Shown: positions 14,851-21,278 of the stretch, one piece after another
Position numbering within the stretch: position 1 is the stretch's first letter
Layout: every line of letters starts with the position of its first letter
Source of the DNA: Fibrobacter sp.
GTDB taxonomy: Bacteria; Fibrobacterota; Fibrobacteria; Fibrobacterales; Fibrobacteraceae
Length of the DNA: 26,225 nt
Direction: 5' to 3'
NCBI GenBank assembly: GCA_012515825.1
Contig: JAAYXQ010000100.1
Location: forward strand, 1-26,225
Made by a program: the position numbers and the translations under genes
Notes under the pieces: generated by a model
The model's database searches: none
What the model was told of the DNA's origin: nothing
What the model saw: only the letters and a program-made list of their open reading frames with translations

Positions 14851-16221
14851 TTATTTAGTTTTGGTAGGGGGGGTATAGGTGATCCCCTGCTGAGAAAGCG
14901 TATCCCCTTCTGGGAGGTTCACAGTTAGCATTTGCATGTAGGTATCTATGGGTTCATTTTCTTGCCTTAATACCTGAATTACGTTATAATCTCCAGTATA
15001 GAAAATAAGTTCTTGAGAACCCGTAGGCAAAGCATTCATTTGTATTGGATAGCAAGTAATTTGGCGCACAAAATGACTTGTTCCCTTAAACCCAAGTACA
15101 ATACTATTCAAAACACAATTAGAAGAATATGGATCCGAGGAATCAGAGATCAAGGTAATAAAACCCATAAAAGAGGATGGTTTTTGCAATACAATATCAG
15201 CGGTTGTAATGGTATCACTTTTATTAGTCAATTCATCTTTATGCAAGTATTCTGAAACTCCAGCGGCAATTAGATTACCATACTCATAAAAATCCACTTC
15301 AATACGAAAACTATCTTCTACCGCTGAAGGGAAGGGTAATTCAAACCAACCAAGAGTATCTGTCACCGTATTCAAATTATTAAACAACCCTTGGCCCATC
15401 GCAAAACCAAAACCATAAATATCTTCTATTAAACGTACATTAGCCCATGCTTGAGGTTTACCATCTAACCCGATCACACGTCCTTTTATACGACCTAAAG
15501 TAGAGTCTATAAAAACAGGCTCTTGGACAGGGAATTTCCAAACGATAGAATCTAATTTTAAGGTATCCCCTTCTACGATATCCACTTCAACTCGTTGATA
15601 AATATCTGTATGAGAAATTCCAGCATCAATTAATTTTTGGATCATGAAAACATCTGCAGGGAAAACAACTAATGCCTTCACATTCGCACCCATACCAAGA
15701 ACAAAGGATTCACCAGAAAGAACACTAGTCTGATATGAAGAGCCTTCTACATGTATCTCAAAATGAGAGCCTAAGTTAATAGATGCTCCAGTCGTATCAT
15801 ACTTAAAGAGACTTTGCACATAAGCCGCTTTTTGAAGTTTTATTTTACCTAAATTCGTTTTACTTGAAGCCGATGCAACTAAGTTTTTAAGAAGCACCAC
15901 TTCATCTAGAGATTGGTCTAATAACCAACGGACCTCTAAATCAAAAGTATCAGAAAGAATTGAATCAAAACGGAATGCACCAAGAGAATCAGTCGTTGTT
16001 TCTAAAAACGGTCTTGAATCTGTAGTACTTGATAGTGCAGTAGAAGCAGACAATTTGCCAAGCATACGGACATTAGCTCCAGAGGCAATAGAACCATCTG
16101 TTTTTTGAATCACTCCTGCAATTGTATTTTCGGTATCAGTAGCCGTTCCAGAAACCTTACCGCCATCGTTACACGCAATAACGAAAAATAACAGGATAAT
16201 CAAAAGTAATGGTTTTTTCAT
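14851..16221 (-). CDS. Lipoprotein with two carboxypeptidase-regulatory-like domains
   Basis: A 456-residue predicted lipoprotein. The signal peptide MKKPLLLIILLFFVIAC ends in a lipobox with Cys17, followed by Asn-Asp, so it should be exported and lipid-anchored. Two beta-sandwich segments resemble the carboxypeptidase regulatory-like fold: TIAGVIQKTDGSIASGANVRM (about 33-53, then FETTTDSLGAFRFDSIL-type text to ~115) and IKGRVIGLDGKPQAWANVRL (about 245-265, then VTDTLGWFELPF). Both have the G.V...G....AnV......T...G.F pattern. The C-terminal third is beta-rich and has two Cys (about 390 and 410). There is no enzyme motif. It overlaps the regulator gene by four bases (ATGA), so the pair is co-translated. 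Fibrobacter-type TIGR02147 genes often sit beside such lipoproteins; this is from general recall. Confidence 0.75.
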   Translation of the reverse strand: MKKPLLLIILLFFVIACNDGGKVSGTATDTENTIAGVIQKTDGSIASGANVRMLGKLSASTALSSTTDSRPFLETTTDSLGAFRFDSILSDTFDLEVRWLLDQSLDEVVLLKNLVASASSKTNLGKIKLQKAAYVQSLFKYDTTGASINLGSHFEIHVEGSSYQTSVLSGESFVLGMGANVKALVVFPADVFMIQKLIDAGISHTDIYQRVEVDIVEGDTLKLDSIVWKFPVQEPVFIDSTLGRIKGRVIGLDGKPQAWANVRLIEDIYGFGFAMGQGLFNNLNTVTDTLGWFELPFPSAVEDSFRIEVDFYEYGNLIAAGVSEYLHKDELTNKSDTITTADIVLQKPSSFMGFITLISDSSDPYSSNCVLNSIVLGFKGTSHFVRQITCYPIQMNALPTGSQELIFYTGDYNVIQVLRQENEPIDTYMQMLTVNLPEGDTLSQQGITYTPPTKTK

Positions 16222-17069
16222 GTAACATCCTTTTCTTTTGATACAGGAAAAAACTGAACATTTAACTCACATACCATAGACTCGCCCTCATCTGAACGAA
16301 CAATATCGACAATTTCTTTTCTAAAGATATCAATCTTTCGGATAATACGTTCTAAGCCTTGAGGAGAAATACTCATTGTGGTACAAGAAACATTACGCCG
16401 TTCTACAGTAAAATGATCTAAAGCATTTTTGCCAAGTTCAATCATCTGCTTTTGAAACTCATGAACAAATAGAGGAGCTATTTCACTACCACTAGAAATT
16501 GTTTTATGAACTGGACGATAATAGGAATCTACTTTTTCAATCAAGCCTAATTCCTCTAAAAGACGAATCGCTTGTTTGGCTTGAGGTACACTAATTCGAG
16601 GCGTTAAAAATAAGGCTAAATCTTGAATATTTTGTTCCTGAACATTTAAAACCGAAAGGGCCTCACGTATGACGACATGATACCACTTTGAATAGTATTC
16701 TTGCTGATTTTTTGTTAGACGCTTCATGGTTCTGGGAAGAAGCGTTGACATCTGTTCAAAAATTTGTTGTTTGGATTCAGATTGTTCAGCGTGAGTAAAA
16801 TCAACCATCAGCTGAAAATAGCGCCCCTCTTTTTCACTTAACCCAAGAGCGTTAATAAACTTTGGAATCATTTGAGGAGTTAATGATTTACGCCCTTTTA
16901 CCAAATCAAGATATAAACCAGAAGAAGTATAACCTGCTTTTTTTGCAAATACTCTATAAGAGAAATACCGATGTACCGATTTACGATAATCGTAATAATC
17001 TTTTAAATACGTGCGGTAATTATAATATGCAAAAACATTCATTATTATAATTATAAATTTTTTATTCAT
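16218..17069 (-). CDS. TIGR02147-family protein, probable transcriptional regulator
   Basis: A 283-residue protein of the paralogous family first described in Fibrobacter succinogenes. The N-terminal part has the family opening VFAYYNYRTYLKDYYDYRK and then an Xre-like helix-turn-helix (about SYRVFAKKAGYTSSGLYLDLVKG). The signature KGRKSLTPQMIPKFINALGL and EGRYFQLMVDFTHAEQ follow. A second, winged-helix-like part (about 150-190: LALFLTPRISVPQAKQAIRL, LGLIEKVDSYYRPV) precedes a C-terminal domain of unknown ligand. I chose the ATG at 17069, which has AGGTG 9 bases upstream. The ATG at 17042, closer to the family start, lacks a ribosome-binding site. The family has no proven function; DNA binding is inferred from the fold. 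It is coupled to the lipoprotein gene. Confidence 0.82.
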   Translation of the reverse strand: MNKKFIIIIMNVFAYYNYRTYLKDYYDYRKSVHRYFSYRVFAKKAGYTSSGLYLDLVKGRKSLTPQMIPKFINALGLSEKEGRYFQLMVDFTHAEQSESKQQIFEQMSTLLPRTMKRLTKNQQEYYSKWYHVVIREALSVLNVQEQNIQDLALFLTPRISVPQAKQAIRLLEELGLIEKVDSYYRPVHKTISSGSEIAPLFVHEFQKQMIELGKNALDHFTVERRNVSCTTMSISPQGLERIIRKIDIFRKEIVDIVRSDEGESMVCELNVQFFPVSKEKDVT

Positions 17070-17074
17070 TTTTG

Positions 17075-17178
17075 GGAACACCTGAATTGTAAAAAGAACG
17101 CTTTGAGAACACTTTAATGGTTTTTTGTGATTTTATTGTTTCTTTATCCTTTTTTTTTGTCTATTTTTTAGGAACACC
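17075..17178. promoter_or_regulatory. Repeated GAAC(A/G)C elements, candidate operator
   Basis: The spacer before the TIGR02147 gene has four related elements on the plus strand: GGAACACC (17075-17082), AGAACGC (17095-17101), AGAACAC (17106-17112) and GGAACACC (17171-17178). The GAAC cores start at 17076, 17096, 17107 and 17172. The first three intervals (20 and 11 bases) are close to two turns and one turn. The first copy overlaps the ribosome-binding site of the regulator, and a TACAAT (minus, 17086-17091) lies between copies. An operator for this regulator is plausible but unproven. Confidence 0.4.
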
Positions 17179-17191
17179 CAATCCCATCCTT

Positions 17192-17229
17192 AGGAGCTCT
17201 GTTACACTCAACAGAGCTCCTATTTTTTT
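17192..17229 (+). terminator. Strong plus-strand intrinsic terminator in a divergent spacer
   Basis: Perfect 12-bp stem, AGGAGCTCTGTT (17192-17203) with AACAGAGCTCCT (17210-17221), 6-base loop ACACTC, then ATTTTTTT (17222-17229). On the minus strand no T-run follows, so it works only for plus-strand transcripts. There is no plus-strand gene upstream of it within the spacer, and the next plus-strand gene starts at 17295, which makes it an attenuator or the end of a small RNA. Confidence 0.92.
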
Positions 17230-17294
17230 CTTATAGATTTGTCATAAATAGGGGCAATTTCGCTATTCATGTTTTTCTTTTTTATTTTATACGC

Positions 17295-18059
17295 ATGAAT
17301 ATCAAAAAAAATCTAGCGCTTATTTTTTTTAAAACAGTCCGAATCATAGGTCTTTTATTATTAATCTACGCCTGCATGGTGTTTTATCTTATTCTTACCG
17401 AAAGGCAACACGCATACCCCCGAGCCATTTCTCATACTGAAGCAGTTGCCTTTATAGATACACTCGCCAAACCCGTCACCTGCATTCTTCCAGATGAACT
17501 AATACTAAATGGATGGACAATGGGTTCAGATAAAAAACGAGTTCTACTTTATTTCCCTGATACCGAAGAAGATGCTTCTCAGTTTTTGGCAGAGACCTAT
17601 CCTTTAGAAGAAATGATCGTCACATTTAATTATAGAGGCTCTGCTGGAAACAAAGGAAAACCATCTGAAAAAACTTTTGAAAAAGATGCTGAATCTATTT
17701 TAGAATGTGCATTACAAATTCACCCTCATCCTATCTTGATTGGGAGAGGGACTGGAGCGATTCTTGCTTCACAATTAACGAAAGCAAACGATACCCTGAT
17801 TCTCATTGATCCAACGCCTAGCATTAAAGCGTCTATTGCAGACAAATACAGACTTTTACTTCCATCATTTTTAATTAGAAATAAAACAGAAATGAAAAGC
17901 TTATCTTCACTAGATTCTTCTCTTATAATTATCTTACAAGACCGTAAGAATAAAATAACGTTAAGCGAAAAAGTAAGCAAACAATTTCCTGAAATAAGAA
18001 GAGTTTCTCGTGATGGAAAAACTTTAAAACAAGCGTTGCAATTTATACTTAATTTATAA
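17295..18059 (+). CDS. Membrane-anchored alpha/beta-hydrolase-like protein lacking the nucleophile
   Basis: A 254-residue protein with one N-terminal membrane anchor (about residues 8-34, rich in Leu/Ile) and an alpha/beta-hydrolase-like domain outside or at the membrane. Recognisable features are VLLYFPDTEEDASQF (strand and oxyanion region), NYRGSAGNKGKPSE at 112-125 (the YRGxGxSxGxPSE block of YfhR/ABHD13-like proteins), and the elbow strand PILIGRGTGAILASQL at 146-161. In the elbow the Gly-x-Ser-x-Gly motif reads GRGTG, with Gly152 in place of Ser. A possible acid is Asp216 (ILQDRKNKI), but the C-terminal His block is missing. A non-catalytic or altered-chemistry role is likely. It begins a plus-strand run of three genes of unknown function and has no good ribosome-binding site. 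Confidence 0.65.
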   Translation: MNIKKNLALIFFKTVRIIGLLLLIYACMVFYLILTERQHAYPRAISHTEAVAFIDTLAKPVTCILPDELILNGWTMGSDKKRVLLYFPDTEEDASQFLAETYPLEEMIVTFNYRGSAGNKGKPSEKTFEKDAESILECALQIHPHPILIGRGTGAILASQLTKANDTLILIDPTPSIKASIADKYRLLLPSFLIRNKTEMKSLSSLDSSLIIILQDRKNKITLSEKVSKQFPEIRRVSRDGKTLKQALQFILNL

Positions 18060-18152
18060 CACTTTATAACTTAAAACAGCAAATGAATGGTTTATCATTA
18101 TTTTTTTTACTATTTTGCAATTATTGATTTTTATTATTAGATGAGGTCTTTC

Positions 18153-18818
18153 ATGACTACGTTACAAGCAAGAATGGATATCCGTGGATTCCTACGCATT
18201 CAAGAACACTTAGCCACACAGCTTAAAATTAAAAATACTCCTTATGCTGATATTTTTGTGAATACAACCACACAACAAATCTCCATTATTCCTACAAAAA
18301 AAATAAAAGAAACTTCCTTTCGTTTTATTCCTAGTAATAGTGGTTTCTTAATTTACCTAAAAGGAGCCATGAAATTGCTTGATATTCCAGTAGTTCCAGG
18401 TTCCGTTTCTTTAATTCAAGATAAAGACAAATTAATCTTTAGTGGTAAAAAGAAAACAAAAAAACAAGGTACTTGGGAAATATTCCCATGTCGTAACTCT
18501 GTTGGCATCCCGATGATCTCTATTGATAATCGCGGGACCTTAATTTTGGATAAACGCTGCATCGAACTCATCGATACCAAAACCAATAATACCCTCACGG
18601 CAGACTTTGATGCCAAGAAAAAAATGTTCAGTTTAACGTTTAGCAAAAAAGGTTTTATTAACGTTAGAACCATTGCAAGTCATGCCAACATTTCATTTAT
18701 GGGCACATTATCCTCTTTTGGCCTCCCTATTCCACAAAAAAGAATAAGAACTGGTTGTTCTATTCAAGGAAAAACATTATCTTTTAATGCATCGGAGTTA
18801 ATCCCCAAGAAAAAATAA
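18153..18818 (+). CDS. Unknown protein with two tandem copies of one domain
   Basis: I do not recognise this 221-residue protein. It has no signal peptide or membrane segment and is rich in Lys, Ile, Ser and Thr. Residues ~8-97 and ~120-210 align with each other: MDIRGFLRI matches IDNRGTLIL, PVVPGSVSLIQDKDKLIFS near the end of copy 1 matches PIPQKRIRTGCSIQGKTLSFN at the end of copy 2, and both have FLIYLKGAMKLL/ISFMGTLSSFG before those ends. The opening (x-D-x-R-G-x-L-x-L) recalls the AbrB/SpoVT swapped-hairpin start, but this is a weak likeness. The ATG at 18153 is chosen over the one at 18141 because GAGG lies 6 bases before it. The next gene follows after 12 bases. The role is unknown. Confidence 0.65.
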   Translation: MTTLQARMDIRGFLRIQEHLATQLKIKNTPYADIFVNTTTQQISIIPTKKIKETSFRFIPSNSGFLIYLKGAMKLLDIPVVPGSVSLIQDKDKLIFSGKKKTKKQGTWEIFPCRNSVGIPMISIDNRGTLILDKRCIELIDTKTNNTLTADFDAKKKMFSLTFSKKGFINVRTIASHANISFMGTLSSFGLPIPQKRIRTGCSIQGKTLSFNASELIPKKK

Positions 18819-18830
18819 GGACGGGAATCC

Positions 18831-19232
18831 ATGTTCGATGTACTTAGACTTTTTTACACAGTCCACTACAATGTAGGGGCTGTTTGTGTTTTAATCGTTT
18901 TTGGTATTATTTTTGTTCTAAGCAAAAAAAATTATCGAACTGCTTTGATTCTTGGAATTATTCTAATTGCCCTTAATGTTTTTGTTTATCAAAAAACGGT
19001 AAATCGCGTTTGGACATTAACTGAAGGCGATAGAACCTGGAAGTTCTCTGTGCATCAAGAATGGACCATTACAGAGATTGATGAAGAAAAAAAAGATACG
19101 ACTGTTCACCATTGGTGTTGGCTAGATGAATGGTGGGATCAAATTGCCAAAACCGATTTAGTTGGAAAACTTTGGGGAACAAAGCAAGTCGAGAATTACC
19201 GCAAAACGTCTGAAGAACGTTTGAAAGACTAA
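18831..19232 (+). CDS. Small two-span membrane protein of unknown function
   Basis: A 133-residue protein with two predicted membrane helices (about residues 14-31, VGAVCVLIVFGIIFVLSK, and 36-53, RTALILGIILIALNVFVY). A soluble C-terminal domain follows, with an unusual number of tryptophans (TRVW, RTWKF, EWTI, HHWCWLDEWWDQ) and charged residues. It has no recognised family. A good ribosome-binding site (AAGGACGGGA) precedes the ATG, and the gap to the previous gene is 12 bases, so it belongs to the same operon. Its stop codon overlaps that of the opposing lpxH-like gene by four bases. Confidence 0.7.
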   Translation: MFDVLRLFYTVHYNVGAVCVLIVFGIIFVLSKKNYRTALILGIILIALNVFVYQKTVNRVWTLTEGDRTWKFSVHQEWTITEIDEEKKDTTVHHWCWLDEWWDQIAKTDLVGKLWGTKQVENYRKTSEERLKD

Positions 19233-19957
19233 TGCGAAACCTCTATAATTTGGAGCCCTGATTCCTTATTATAAACGCAATAAGAGAGCGAAAAGAGCCA
19301 TTGCCCACAGCAGGCCACATAGCCCTCTGGAACATTCCAAATACCTTTCAAATGATGATGCCCGTGTATAAAATACTTACATTGGTGCTTCTTCATCTTT
19401 TTTTGAGCTGCTTCTAAATATTCTTCAATTACAATCGGGCAATCGATACTCACTTGCCTGCTTTTACTTCCCACACGAAGTGCGATCTCCATACCAAGGT
19501 CTGGATGCAAAAGGCGAAATAAAAAACGATTTAATGGGAAATCTAAAATTCGCCTTAAAAAACGATACCCTCTATCTGAACGAGGAATACCATCTCCATG
19601 CATACAAAAAAATCGTTCGCCATCAATATCTAGCACCAATTCTTGATGCACCTGAACACCTAATTCTTCTGGAAAGAAAGATTCTAATGCAAAATCATGA
19701 TTACCACGTAAATAATGAACTTGAACGCCAGACTCAGTCAAATTCATTAAAGCATGATACAACTTGAGATGGTGTTTATTCACATAATGACGATATTCAT
19801 ACCAAAATTCAAAAAGATCGCCAATGATGACAATATGACTTGCCTTTTCTTTCCATGATAAAAGAGTCTCAATGAACAAAGCCTCACGATTAGGGACGCT
19901 ATTTTGCGGAATAATTCCTAAATGGGAATCAGAGATAAAATAAACAGATCGACTCAT
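19229..19957 (-). CDS. lpxH: UDP-2,3-diacylglucosamine diphosphatase-like metallophosphoesterase
   Basis: Calcineurin-like phosphoesterase that in lipid A synthesis cleaves UDP-2,3-diacylglucosamine to lipid X and UMP at the inner membrane. At 242 residues it is the size of E. coli LpxH (240). Metal ligands are all visible: Asp10 and His12 in SDSHLG, Asp47 in GDLFEFW, Asn86 in RGNHD, His120 in MHGDG, and His198/His200 in HGHHH. The ATG at 19957 starts the conserved SVYFISDSHLG strand; a longer frame to 20107 would overlap the divergent lipoprotein and adds a lysine-rich tail unlike the family. Identity as LpxH, not a related phosphoesterase, is likely but not certain. Confidence 0.78.
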   Translation of the reverse strand: MSRSVYFISDSHLGIIPQNSVPNREALFIETLLSWKEKASHIVIIGDLFEFWYEYRHYVNKHHLKLYHALMNLTESGVQVHYLRGNHDFALESFFPEELGVQVHQELVLDIDGERFFCMHGDGIPRSDRGYRFLRRILDFPLNRFLFRLLHPDLGMEIALRVGSKSRQVSIDCPIVIEEYLEAAQKKMKKHQCKYFIHGHHHLKGIWNVPEGYVACCGQWLFSLSYCVYNKESGLQIIEVSH

Positions 19958-20014
19958 TGCCTTTAATTTAATAAAGTAATGATCATTTGATGATTTAATA
20001 TTAGTTTTAATCGA

Positions 20015-20563
20015 ATGAATCGTTTTATTTTCATCTCTTTTTCTCTTTTTTGTTTTGGGTGTGCCCCAGACTTTTCTGGAGCCGATATTCATATTAAAGA
20101 GAGCCATCCCTCTCCAATAAGCTTAAAGTCTTTTTCTTTGAAAGTTAATGACCAATTGATCACTCCCTCTCCAGAAATTATTACTGCTTATAATTCAAGT
20201 TTAAGCAAGGCAGATATTAATGCTGACTGTGAAGTCCATGTTTCTATTCAAGAAACAATCAATACAGAAAAAGAAAGCTTATGGTATCTAGGTGTAGCCT
20301 TAATGATTCCTTTTTGGCCAGCCATGCCTATGAATACTTTCCTTCGATTAGAAAGCACGGTAGAAATCATGTGCCAAGAGAATTTAATTCATCGTCTAGA
20401 TTTTTTAGAAGAAGAAGAATTGGATCTTTTCTGGTATGGCCCCTTTAGAACCTATGAAATTGAAAACAGGTTCGAGTGGTTTCATGAGAAAATGATAAAA
20501 CGGCTAGAAAATGCGCTACAATATGAATCGCCAGTCGATGCCGGTTGTGCTTCTGATTTCTAA
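20015..20563 (+). CDS. Small predicted lipoprotein of unknown function
   Basis: A 182-residue protein with a short signal peptide ending in a lipobox-like LFCFGC (Cys16), so it is probably lipid-anchored. The body has a beta-rich middle (SLKSFSLKVNDQLITPSPEIITAY, ADINADCEVHVSIQETIN) and one hydrophobic stretch, LWYLGVALMIPFWPAMPM (about 90-107), flanked by charged residues that may be membrane-embedded. The acidic C-terminal half is EEEELDLFWYGPFRTYEIEN-like. I do not recognise a family. Only 57 bases separate it from the divergent lpxH-like gene. No clear ribosome-binding site is present at the ATG. Confidence 0.6.
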   Translation: MNRFIFISFSLFCFGCAPDFSGADIHIKESHPSPISLKSFSLKVNDQLITPSPEIITAYNSSLSKADINADCEVHVSIQETINTEKESLWYLGVALMIPFWPAMPMNTFLRLESTVEIMCQENLIHRLDFLEEEELDLFWYGPFRTYEIENRFEWFHEKMIKRLENALQYESPVDAGCASDF

Positions 20564-20591
20564 TTTATATTCTAAAAACAGTTATAATTTT

Positions 20592-21278
20592 ATGAATACT
20601 CTTTATATTGTCGCGACTCCTATTGGAAACCTTGAAGATATCACTTACAGAGCCGTAAGAATTCTAAAAGAAGTTCCACTTATTTTGGCTGAAGATACTC
20701 GTCACTCTCGCCTACTTCTCGAGCATTATAGCATCTCTACTCCCATGGAAAGTTACCATGATTTCAACAAAGAAAAAGTAACCCCTAAATATATAGACTA
20801 TCTAAAGACTAAGGGAGACATTGCTTTAATTAGTGATGCAGGAACACCAGGAATTGCAGACCCTGCTTTTAACCTGGTTCGTGAATGTGTTCGTGAAAAT
20901 ATAGAGGTCAGGGCAATTCCTGGACCAAGTGCCATGATCACCGCGTTAATTTCTTGTGGGATGCCTACAGATCGTTTTCGTTTTGAAAATTTTTCCCCTA
21001 AAAAAAGTGCACAACGCCTTCATCTATTAGAGCGCCTTAAAGAGAATGCTGACTCGACCTTAATTTTTTATGTGAGCCCGCACCATCTTGTAAAATTTTT
21101 GGAAGAAATTAAAACCGTTTTTGGTGAAATACCTCTCGCTCTCATGCGTGAGCTTACCAAAAAATTTGAAGAGCATTTAATTCAGACACCCTCAGCCTTA
21201 TTAGCTCACTATAAAGAACGTACACCTAAAGGGGAATATGTTTTAATTTTCCATCCTCAAGGAAAGGGTGGATTATGA
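20592..21278 (+). CDS. rsmI: 16S rRNA 2'-O-methyltransferase RsmI
   Basis: S-adenosylmethionine-dependent enzyme that ribose-methylates C1402 of 16S rRNA. The start motif LYIVATPIGNLEDITYRAV follows the ATG at 20592 directly, so the longer upstream frame, which overlaps the lipoprotein, is rejected. Conserved blocks are AEDTRHSRLLLEH, SDAGTPGIADPAFNLVREC and IPGPSAMITALISCGMPTDRF, all tetrapyrrole-methylase-fold motifs. At 228 residues it stops after the catalytic domain; the C-terminal helical domain of E. coli RsmI (286 residues) is absent. The stop codon overlaps lnt by four bases. Confidence 0.93.
   Translation: MNTLYIVATPIGNLEDITYRAVRILKEVPLILAEDTRHSRLLLEHYSISTPMESYHDFNKEKVTPKYIDYLKTKGDIALISDAGTPGIADPAFNLVRECVRENIEVRAIPGPSAMITALISCGMPTDRFRFENFSPKKSAQRLHLLERLKENADSTLIFYVSPHHLVKFLEEIKTVFGEIPLALMRELTKKFEEHLIQTPSALLAHYKERTPKGEYVLIFHPQGKGGL

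Noticed and set aside
19958..20107. 50-codon N-terminal extension of the lpxH-like gene
   Set aside because: The extension is Lys/Arg-rich, unlike the family, and would overlap the divergent lipoprotein's signal peptide; the conserved start is at 19957.
20511..20591. 27-codon N-terminal extension of rsmI
   Set aside because: It overlaps the lipoprotein gene in another frame, and the RsmI family begins at the ATG at 20592.
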